From positions 1-5,495 of the forward strand of contig CAUBTS010000102.1 of NCBI GenBank assembly GCA_958438955.1: a stretch of DNA of 5,495 bases, read 5' to 3'. This stretch comes from an uncultured Collinsella sp. (GTDB lineage: Bacteria; Actinomycetota; Coriobacteriia; Coriobacteriales; Coriobacteriaceae). Position numbers and translations under genes: made by a program. The first letter of the stretch is position 1. The number at the start of each line of letters is the position of its first letter. The notes under the pieces are model-generated. The model was not told the origin of the DNA and did no database searches. It was given only the letters and a program-made list of their open reading frames with translations. Positions 1-4,565 of the stretch are shown in pieces.

Positions 1-1073
1 GCGGCGATGGCCTTGTCCATGTCGTAGTACTTGTAGCCGCCCAGGCGACCGGCGAAGACCACGTCGCCCTCCTGCGCCGCCAGCTCCTCGTACTGCCTGT
101 ACAGGGCCTCGTTCTTGGCGTCGTTGATGGGGTAGTAGGGCTCGTCGCCGGGCTTCCAGTCGGCCGGGTACTCGCGCGTGATGACGGTCTTCTCCTGCGT
201 GCCGAACTCGAAGTGCTTGTGCTCGATGATGCGGGTGTAGGGGACCTCGCGCTCGGTGTAGTTGACCACGGCCACGCCCTGGTGGTCGGCCTCGTCGAGC
301 GTTTCGGTCTCGAAGCGCAGGCTGCGGTACTCGAGCGTTCCCAGCTTGAAGTCGTAGAACGCGTCGATGGGGCCGCAGTAGATCGTCTTGGCGGCGATGT
401 CGGGCTCGGCGGCGGCCAGCTCCTTGTACTCCACGCCGCAGCGCACCTCGACGCCCTCGAGCATGTTGGCGACCATCTTGGTGTAGCCGCCCATGGGTAT
501 GCCCTGGTAGCGGTCGTTGAAGTAGTTGTTGTCGTAGGTGAAGCGGCAGGGGAGGCGCTTGATGATGCTCGCGGGCAGGTCCTTGCAATCACGGCCCCAC
601 TGCTTCTCGGTGTAGCCCTTCACGAGCGTCTCGAAGATGTCGCGGCCGACGAGCGACAGCGCCTGCTCCTCGAGGTTCTGCGGCTCGCCGATGTTCTCGG
701 CGGCCACCTGCTCGGCGATCTTTGCCTTGGCGTCCGCCGGCGTGACGACGCCCGGCCACATCTTGGCGAAGGTGTTCATGTTGAAGGGCATGTTGTACAT
801 GTTGCCGTGGAAGTTGGCGACCGGCGAGTTGACGTAGTTGTTGAACTCGGCGAAGCGGTTGACGTAGTCCCAGACGTCCCTCATGGAGGTGTGGAAGATG
901 TGCGCGCCGTAGCAGTGGACCTGAATGCCCTCGACGTCCTCGGTGTAGATGTTGCCGGCGATGTGGTCGCGGCGGTCGATGACTAGGACTGACTTGCCGG
1001 CGCGCTTGGCGGCGTTGGCAAAGACGGCGCCCGAGAGGCCGGCACCGACGACGAGGTAATCGAACTGGGACAT
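1..1073 (-). CDS. glf: UDP-galactopyranose mutase (3' end cut by window edge)
   Basis: This flavoenzyme converts UDP-galactopyranose to UDP-galactofuranose in the cytoplasm, supplying galactofuranose for surface polysaccharides. The reading frame starts MSQFDYLVVGAGLSGAVFAN, an N-terminal Rossmann FAD-binding motif. It continues with RRDHIAGN and the family signature YGAHIFHT near residues 55-62. GRLGGYKYYDMDKAIA lies at the visible end and matches the conserved C-terminal FAD-contact region (GRL..YKYYDMD). 357 codons are visible, and family members usually have about 365-400 residues, so only a short tail should be missing beyond base 1. The ATG at 1073-1071 is preceded by AAAGGAG with a 7-base spacer, which fixes the start. 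The gene is GC-rich like the aro genes and unlike the module upstream. Galactofuranose genes often sit in polysaccharide clusters, but the neighbours here are not of that type. The identity is clear from motifs. Enzyme activity is inferred from the family. Confidence 0.95.
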   Translation of the reverse strand, partial: MSQFDYLVVGAGLSGAVFANAAKRAGKSVLVIDRRDHIAGNIYTEDVEGIQVHCYGAHIFHTSMRDVWDYVNRFAEFNNYVNSPVANFHGNMYNMPFNMNTFAKMWPGVVTPADAKAKIAEQVAAENIGEPQNLEEQALSLVGRDIFETLVKGYTEKQWGRDCKDLPASIIKRLPCRFTYDNNYFNDRYQGIPMGGYTKMVANMLEGVEVRCGVEYKELAAAEPDIAAKTIYCGPIDAFYDFKLGTLEYRSLRFETETLDEADHQGVAVVNYTEREVPYTRIIEHKHFEFGTQEKTVITREYPADWKPGDEPYYPINDAKNEALYRQYEELAAQEGDVVFAGRLGGYKYYDMDKAIA

Positions 1074-1080
1074 GGATATG

Positions 1081-1087
1081 CTCCTTT
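1081..1087 (-). promoter_or_regulatory. Ribosome binding site of glf
   Basis: The minus strand reads AAAGGAG seven bases before the glf ATG. This is a near-perfect Shine-Dalgarno sequence and supports the start at 1073. Confidence 0.85.
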
Positions 1088-1095
1088 GTATGTCA

Positions 1096-1124
1096 ATTGG
1101 ACAGTTACTTTAGTTTAGGGACAA
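1096..1124 (-). promoter_or_regulatory. Possible sigma-70-type promoter of glf
   Basis: On the minus strand TTGTCC (1124-1119) is followed after 17 bases by TCCAAT (1101-1096). Each hexamer matches the consensus at four of six positions. The stretch is clearly more AT-rich than the genes on either side, and the predicted transcript would start just upstream of the ribosome binding site. The boxes are weak and other placements are possible. A TTGACA lies at about 1091-1098 but is too close to the start codon to serve glf as a -35 box. Confidence 0.25.
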
Positions 1125-1129
1125 ATATT

Positions 1130-1149
1130 CCTGATGTGTTCGTATCAGG
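1130..1149. repeat. Small perfect inverted repeat upstream of glf
   Basis: CCTGAT (1130-1135) and ATCAGG (1144-1149) form a perfect 6-bp stem with an 8-base loop. On the minus strand it is followed by AATATTTG. It could be a weak terminator for the upstream genes, or an operator-like site just upstream of the proposed glf promoter. The stem is short, so chance is also possible. It abuts a run of eight G (1148-1155). Confidence 0.3.
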
Positions 1150-1155
1150 GGGGGG

Positions 1156-1207
1156 TTAGTGTAGCAGACGCTCCCTCAGCAGCTCCAGCGCGTGTGCGTA
1201 GCCCCGG
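1156..1207 (-). pseudogene. aroQ: Orphan 3' tail of a 3-dehydroquinase gene
   Basis: Read on the minus strand this stretch gives GYAHALELLRERLLH and a TAA stop. The intact AroQ encoded at 2813-3250 ends GYAHALELLGKRLEK. The two tails share GYAHALELL and then R.RL-type residues. At the DNA level 1166-1207 aligns without gaps to 2823-2864 with 36 of 42 bases identical. Similarity stops abruptly at about 1207, where the frame runs into unrelated sequence. There is no start codon or ribosome binding site, so it is a remnant and not a gene. Because it differs from the intact copy, it is either the displaced original gene end or the tail of a second allele, not a recent exact duplication. Confidence 0.75.
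1166..1207. repeat. Direct repeat, left copy (aroQ tail)
   Basis: Left member of an imperfect direct repeat of 42 bases, with 36 identical positions and no gaps against 2823-2864. The longest identical runs are 11 bases (CAGCAGCTCCA) and 9 bases (GCGTAGCCC). The repeat unit, copy start to copy start, is 1657 bases and encloses the two-gene module. Confidence 0.75.
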
Positions 1208-1231
1208 TTTCTAGATGATTTAAAGAATCTG

Positions 1232-2233
1232 CTAATTCGTCTTCAAACACTCCGGCAAGACTTTCGATACGGCATTCATTGTCTGCGGCTTTAGGTACTG
1301 CTCGTTGAGCCGTGCCTTTCTGTATGCGTAGCGAGTGTCTGCCGAGTATTTGATCAACACATCGGTGAAAAACCGCTCCCAGCTCAGGTAGTCGCGGCTT
1401 TCGATATAGCTTGAGGGATCCTCGAGGATTTTTAAGATATCGTTACTGGGAATGAGGCCAGATTGCAGGAGTGTCCACTCGAATGATTCGGGGAGGAACA
1501 AGCGTACGTTCTTGTAAACGCGCTGTCCGAGCACCTTTTCGATGTAGGGACCAAATGCTGCTCCGTCTCCAATAGCAAGGATGTTTTGCTCGGGACATTC
1601 GTGAATCGTACGTTTTAGATTCGCAACGCCGGTGGCGGTATAGCAGGGGATCCCGAGTCGGTTGCAAAGAGCGTTGTAGAATTGATAGCCAGATTTGCTA
1701 TCCTCGACAACTACGGCGTCGGGTACCTCGAATCCAACATTTAGATCCTGGTAAAGCATGTTTGCCGTGTGGCTGTATATCGGTTTTGTTACCGAGTAGA
1801 AGCGTTTATCGCTCTTTCGGCCATTGATTGTTTTACTCGTGGTGTTTACCAGCTTTAGGATCTCGTCGACACTGTAGGGGAGTTCGCTGGCGTCTCGGCG
1901 AGATATCAGGACAAAATAGTTGGACGACCCGTTAACGGCTTTTGCGAAGTCTTTTGAGTAGATAAATTCGTTACCCTCATCTAAAAAGATTATTGAGTCC
2001 TCGATAATCGAAAGCTCGCGTTCCCAACGCCTGCCAGATAGCGTTTCACAGGGAACGTCACAACTGAGCGTGACGCCGCTCTCCGGTCCACGATCGTTGT
2101 AGTCGCGAATCATCGAGATGAGTGTCGTTTTGCCCGTGCCGCTGTTGCCGCGTATAAAGGAAATATTGCGCTTGAACGTGAGTGTGTATTTGACCTTTGC
2201 ACGCTCTACGACAACGGTATGCGTTCCCTTCAT
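1232..2233 (-). CDS. P-loop NTPase with uncharacterised C-terminal half
   Basis: This 333-residue protein of unknown role has two parts. The first 130 or so residues form a compact P-loop NTPase: Walker A GNSGTGKTT at 29-37, Walker B SIIFLDEGN at 80-88 (D85, E86), and a further strand YFVLISRRD at 106-114. The second part, about 165-260, has VVVEDSKSG (E177), IGDGAAFG (D223) and FLPESFEW (E249). This spacing of acidic residues on strand ends recalls a TOPRIM-like fold, but the usual DxD pair is not present, so that reading is tentative. There is no signal peptide or membrane segment, so it is probably cytoplasmic. Its ATG overlaps the stop of the upstream gene (TAATG) and has no good ribosome binding site, so it is likely translated by reinitiation from the DUF4869-like gene. 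Similar proteins are, from memory, found beside DUF4869 genes in gut Clostridia. Codon and base usage is more AT-rich than in the flanking genes, consistent with transfer. Confidence 0.8.
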   Translation of the reverse strand: MKGTHTVVVERAKVKYTLTFKRNISFIRGNSGTGKTTLISMIRDYNDRGPESGVTLSCDVPCETLSGRRWERELSIIEDSIIFLDEGNEFIYSKDFAKAVNGSSNYFVLISRRDASELPYSVDEILKLVNTTSKTINGRKSDKRFYSVTKPIYSHTANMLYQDLNVGFEVPDAVVVEDSKSGYQFYNALCNRLGIPCYTATGVANLKRTIHECPEQNILAIGDGAAFGPYIEKVLGQRVYKNVRLFLPESFEWTLLQSGLIPSNDILKILEDPSSYIESRDYLSWERFFTDVLIKYSADTRYAYRKARLNEQYLKPQTMNAVSKVLPECLKTN

Positions 2234-2682
2234 TATTCATCAACATCCAAAAAGTCATTCGTAGCACCGACGAACTCCTGCATGTTCCTGACGATGCGGC
2301 CGTCGTTATCGATGCGAATCTCAAAACGCTTCCAAGGGAACTTCATGATGTGGTATAAGGTCACCAGCACATCCTGCTCTTTGCCGATCTTGAGTAGCCA
2401 GCGGGCACAGTTGTCTCCGCAGGTAGATGCGTTGAACACCATATTTGGGAGATTGCGCACCAGCAGCAGCGTCTTGACGCCACCGGACAGTTCGAGTGGG
2501 GTGATCGAGCCCAGCTGCTTGCTTATGATGTTGTGGGGGCCGACGAGTTCCGACCCGTCTACGCCTTTAATGATCTGTGCGGCCATGGGATCTTCGAACC
2601 ATGAATCTAGGTACGAGTTCCTAAAAAAGGTTTCGGTATCGTAGATGGAACCGGGGTAATCTCCCAGATGGATGCTTAACAT
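2233..2682 (-). CDS. DUF4869-like protein, first gene of the accessory pair
   Basis: This 149-residue soluble protein has no known function. It begins MLSIHLGDYPGSIYDTETFF. It carries LSGGVKTLLL (65-74) and FNASTCGDNCARWLLKI (83-99), which includes a C88-GDN-C92 pair, and ends in an acidic tail FLDVDE. The length and these blocks fit DUF4869 as I recall it; no search was run. The start at 2682 is chosen because GGAG lies 6 bases upstream (2692-2689) and a TATAAT box lies at 2714-2719. The open frame continues upstream to 2907, but that part runs through the terminator hairpin and the end of aroQ and cannot be coding. The stop codon shares its last A with the ATG of the P-loop gene, so the two products are probably made together and may act as partners. 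The two cysteines could bind metal or form a disulfide, but nothing in the sequence proves this. Confidence 0.8.
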   Translation of the reverse strand: MLSIHLGDYPGSIYDTETFFRNSYLDSWFEDPMAAQIIKGVDGSELVGPHNIISKQLGSITPLELSGGVKTLLLVRNLPNMVFNASTCGDNCARWLLKIGKEQDVLVTLYHIMKFPWKRFEIRIDNDGRIVRNMQEFVGATNDFLDVDE

Positions 2683-2688
2683 GCGCGT

Positions 2689-2694
2689 CTCCAG
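2689..2694 (-). promoter_or_regulatory. Ribosome binding site of the DUF4869-like gene
   Basis: The minus strand reads CTGGAG, with GGAG six bases before the ATG at 2682. It decides the start against the in-frame upstream options up to 2907. Confidence 0.6.
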
Positions 2695-2713
2695 ACGTTG
2701 TGTGACTGCAATG

Positions 2714-2742
2714 ATTATATGCCAGTAATAAAGTGCCGCCAG
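2714..2742 (-). promoter_or_regulatory. Probable promoter of the two-gene module
   Basis: A perfect TATAAT lies at 2719-2714 on the minus strand, about 31 bases before the ATG. This gives a short leader of roughly 25 bases. At 17-base spacing the -35 position (2742-2737) reads CTGGCG, a poor match, and it falls inside the stem of the aroQ terminator. The -10 box also lacks the upstream TG of an extended -10. The promoter may therefore be weak, need an activator, or use read-through from aroQ. Confidence 0.5.
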
Positions 2743-2766
2743 TAGCGAGGTTGCTGCTGGCGGCAC
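2725..2766 (-). terminator. Rho-independent terminator of the aro operon
   Basis: GTGCCGCCAGTAGC (2733-2746) and GCTGCTGGCGGCAC (2753-2766) pair over 14 bp with a single mismatch, which can form a G-U pair on one strand. The loop is 6 bases. On the minus strand the stem is followed by TTTATTAC, a moderate T-rich tail. It lies 46 bases past the aroQ stop codon, in the right place to end transcription of pheA-aroEK-aroQ ahead of the accessory module. Confidence 0.75.
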
Positions 2767-2812
2767 TGGCATTATTAGCGTGTGAATCGCGTTGATGGAT
2801 TTGCTCGCGAGG

Positions 2813-3250
2813 CTACTTTTCGAGACGTTTCCCCAGCAGCTCCAACGCGTGGGCGTAGCCCTGGAGGCCCTCGCCAGCGATGGTGGCGAAGCAGGCCAGG
2901 CGTGCATAGCTTACCTGGCGGAAGTCCTCGCGGGTCTCGACAGCGCTGATGTGGACCTCCACAGCCGGGATTGCGACGGCTTTGAGCGCGTCCAGGATGG
3001 CCACGCTCGTATGCGTGTAGGCGGCCGGGTTGATGACGATGCCGTCGACCTTGCCGTAGGCCTCCTGGATCTTGTCGACGATGCTGCCCTCGTGATTAGA
3101 CTGGAAGACCTCGACCTCGTCGAAGCCCTGTGCGGCGCCTGCCTCCTGGCAGATCTGCACTAAGCGGTCGTAGTTGTCACTGCCATAGATGCCCGGCTCG
3201 CGAATGCCGAGCATGTTGAGGTTGGGGCCGTTGATGACGAGTGCTTTCAT
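2813..3250 (-). CDS. aroQ: Type II 3-dehydroquinate dehydratase
   Basis: This enzyme removes water from 3-dehydroquinate to give 3-dehydroshikimate, the third step of the shikimate pathway, normally as a dodecamer in the cytoplasm. The protein has 145 residues, the usual size. It shows NGPNLNMLG (7-15), the catalytic Tyr22 within REPGIYG, INPAAYTHTS (73-82) with the substrate-binding Asn74 and His80, VEVHIS with the catalytic His100, and the REDFR motif (106-110). The usual HISN reads HISA here (Ala103), a mild deviation. The start at 3250 has AAAGGAAG five bases upstream and gives the canonical N-terminus. A longer open frame to 3478 runs through the palindrome and overlaps aroEK, so it was not used. 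aroQ follows aroEK after 64 bases and precedes a terminator. Its last codons are repeated at 1156-1207. Confidence 0.96.
   Translation of the reverse strand: MKALVINGPNLNMLGIREPGIYGSDNYDRLVQICQEAGAAQGFDEVEVFQSNHEGSIVDKIQEAYGKVDGIVINPAAYTHTSVAILDALKAVAIPAVEVHISAVETREDFRQVSYARLACFATIAGEGLQGYAHALELLGKRLEK
2823..2864. repeat. Direct repeat, right copy (within aroQ end)
   Basis: Right member of the imperfect 42-base direct repeat shared with 1166-1207. It lies inside the last codons of the intact aroQ. Recombination between the two copies would keep the aroQ frame open, giving a protein ending in RERLLH in place of GKRLEK. Confidence 0.75.
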
Positions 3251-3255
3251 GGTTG

Positions 3256-3263
3256 CTTCCTTT
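3256..3263 (-). promoter_or_regulatory. Ribosome binding site of aroQ
   Basis: The minus strand reads AAAGGAAG, five bases before the ATG at 3250. It fixes the aroQ start within a longer open frame. It begins only nine bases after the 3' side of the 3273-3311 palindrome. Confidence 0.75.
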
Positions 3264-3272
3264 GCAGTCGAG

Positions 3273-3311
3273 AAACCACCACAAAGGTGCCTGTCCCCTT
3301 TGTGGTGGTTT
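3273..3311. repeat. Perfect 15-bp palindrome between aroEK and aroQ
   Basis: AAACCACCACAAAGG (3273-3287) and CCTTTGTGGTGGTTT (3297-3311) are perfect reverse complements around a 9-base loop, TGCCTGTCC. The element fills most of the 64-base gap. It starts 3 bases after the aroEK stop and ends 9 bases before the aroQ ribosome binding site. On the minus strand it ends TTTCTC, a poor T tail, so it is a weak or partial terminator at best. On the plus strand it ends in four T. It could lower read-through into aroQ, protect or be a processing site for the mRNA, or be a dispersed REP-like repeat. From memory, hairpins containing GGGGACAGGCACC recur in many genomes, including relatives of this organism. 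That was not checked. Confidence 0.8.
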
Positions 3312-3314
3312 TGG

Positions 3315-4565
3315 TTAGAGAGCGGGTGGGAGGGTGTCGAGGAGGGCTTGGGCGGTATTGGCGGCGCAGTCGCGTGAGTCGATGATGTAGTCGGCCCAGG
3401 CGCGGTAGCGCGGCATGCGCTGTTCCGCCAGCTTATCGATGCCATCGCGGGCGGTGATGGGGCGACCCTTGTGGGCAAGTTCGTCGAGCTTGCGGTTGAG
3501 CATCACAATCTGGCTGTTCTGGTGCAGCAGCGGATAGTTCTCGTCCCGCGTGACCACGCCGCCGCCGGTGGAAAGTACCAGGCCGCTGCGCTTGGAGATG
3601 TCGGACAGCGCCGCCGTCTCCTGCTCGCGGAAGGCCGCCTCGCCGCGCTCGACGATATAGTCGGCACAGGGCATGCCCAGGCGCTCCTCGAGGGCGCGGT
3701 CCAGATCGATGTGCTCGCGGCCCGTGAGTTGGGCGATCTGCTCGCCCACACGGGTCTTGCCTGAACCCGGCATACCGATGAGCGCGATGTTCTGCTCGCG
3801 GCGTGACAAGCGCTCCGTTACATCCAAGATGCGCTCGCGCGGGGTGACTTGGCCGGTATAGCGTTCGACGGCCTGTGCCGCCTGTGCCACGAGCATCAGC
3901 AGGCCGCCGAAGCGGGGGATACCGCGGCGCTCGGCCTCGAGCATGAGTCCCGTGCGGGCGGGGTTGTAGACAATGTCGATAACCCCTTCGAGCGCATCGA
4001 GGCCTTCGAGCGTGCAAGGCGCGTCGGGGCAATGGGGGAACATGCCGGCGGGCGTGCAGTTGACGAGCAGGGCGGCGTCGGACTGCTGCGCGATGTTGCC
4101 GTAGTTGACCTCGCTCGAGCGGCCCACGGGCACGACTGTGGAGCCCAGATCGCCGAGCACCATACTGGCCGTAGTGCCCGCGCCGCCGGTGGCTCCGAGC
4201 ACGAGAGCCTTCTTGCCGGCAACATCAACCCCCAGCTCCTCGACCAGGCACTGGAAACCGAAGTAGTCGGTGTTGTCGCCGCGCAGGCGGCCGTCGGGCA
4301 GGCGTGTGATGGTGTTGACGTTGCCCATGCGCTCGGCCAGCGGGCTCAGCTCGTCCAGGTATTCCATGACGGCGCGCTTGTAGGGGATGGTCACGTTGGT
4401 GCCTTCCCATTCTTTACCCGTCATAAAGGCCGCGAGGTCCTCGGGCTCGCGCTCAAAACGCACGTACTCGAGCCCCGCGAGCTCCTTGTAGATGGTCGGG
4501 GTGTAGCTGTGGCCCAGCACGCGGCCCAGCACTCCGTAGGGGCGGGTTGCGGCGGTATCGGTCAT
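3315..4565 (-). CDS. aroE-aroK: Fused shikimate dehydrogenase / shikimate kinase
   Basis: One 416-residue cytoplasmic protein should catalyse two consecutive shikimate-pathway steps: NADPH-dependent reduction of 3-dehydroshikimate, then ATP-dependent phosphorylation of shikimate. Residues 1 to about 258 are AroE: HSYTP (19-23) for shikimate binding, TNVTIPYK with catalytic Lys63, GNVNTI (81-86), GDNTD with catalytic Asp100, and a nucleotide loop GATGGAG (124-130). They also include NCTPAGM (169-175), DIVYNPARTGLM (197-208) and GGLLMLVAQAAQAVERYTG (220-238). The usual NRT cofactor motif reads GRS (148-150). Residues from about 259 are AroK: Walker A GMPGSGKT (264-271), IDLD with Asp287 and Asp289, FREQE with Arg313, GGGVV (334-338), and a lid arginine in GRPI (Arg368). 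All key residues are present in both halves, so both activities are expected. The ATG follows the pheA stop directly, with GGAGGTG six bases upstream inside pheA, which implies coupled translation. No frameshift is seen at the junction. Confidence 0.95.
   Translation of the reverse strand: MTDTAATRPYGVLGRVLGHSYTPTIYKELAGLEYVRFEREPEDLAAFMTGKEWEGTNVTIPYKRAVMEYLDELSPLAERMGNVNTITRLPDGRLRGDNTDYFGFQCLVEELGVDVAGKKALVLGATGGAGTTASMVLGDLGSTVVPVGRSSEVNYGNIAQQSDAALLVNCTPAGMFPHCPDAPCTLEGLDALEGVIDIVYNPARTGLMLEAERRGIPRFGGLLMLVAQAAQAVERYTGQVTPRERILDVTERLSRREQNIALIGMPGSGKTRVGEQIAQLTGREHIDLDRALEERLGMPCADYIVERGEAAFREQETAALSDISKRSGLVLSTGGGVVTRDENYPLLHQNSQIVMLNRKLDELAHKGRPITARDGIDKLAEQRMPRYRAWADYIIDSRDCAANTAQALLDTLPPAL

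Larger units (their letters stand above)
1208..2812. other. Probable inserted accessory block between aroQ and its orphan tail
   Basis: This block of about 1.6 kb holds the DUF4869-like gene, the P-loop gene, their promoter and the terminator behind aroQ. It is bounded by the orphan aroQ tail on one side and the stop codon of intact aroQ on the other. Its base composition is lower in GC: the line 1801-1860 has 26 G+C of 60, against 37 of 60 for 4201-4260 in aroEK. No integrase, transposase or terminal inverted repeat was found, so the mode of entry is unknown. The boundaries are inferred from where the tail similarity stops. Confidence 0.5.

Noticed and set aside
213..986. Plus-strand open frame of 257 codons
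   Set aside because: It is antisense to glf, its product is a biased Val/Leu/Asp/Gly-rich string without a recognisable domain, and glf on the other strand has all family motifs.
2219..2644. Plus-strand open frame of 141 codons
   Set aside because: It is antisense to the DUF4869-like gene, has no ribosome binding site, and its product is Ser-rich without any motif.
1208..2812. Terminal inverted repeats or target duplication of an insertion sequence at the block edges
   Set aside because: No convincing inverted repeats were seen at the two ends and no transposase is encoded. Only a weak GATGATTT/GATGGATTT similarity was noted, which is within chance.
2683..2907. N-terminal extension of the DUF4869-like gene
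   Set aside because: The open frame passes through the promoter, the terminator hairpin and the end of aroQ. The ATG at 2682 has a ribosome binding site and gives the family N-terminus.
2733..3311. The two hairpins as copies of one repeat family
   Set aside because: The stems (GTGCCGCCAG type and AAACCACCACAAAGG type) and loops differ in sequence, so they are not related elements.
3251..3478. N-terminal extension of aroQ
   Set aside because: It overlaps aroEK and runs through the palindrome. The start at 3250 has a ribosome binding site and gives the canonical MKALVINGPNLN beginning.
3433..4410. Several overlapping open frames in other frames of aroEK
   Set aside because: They are Arg/Ala/Pro-rich shadows caused by high GC. 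The aroEK frame has complete catalytic motifs for both domains.
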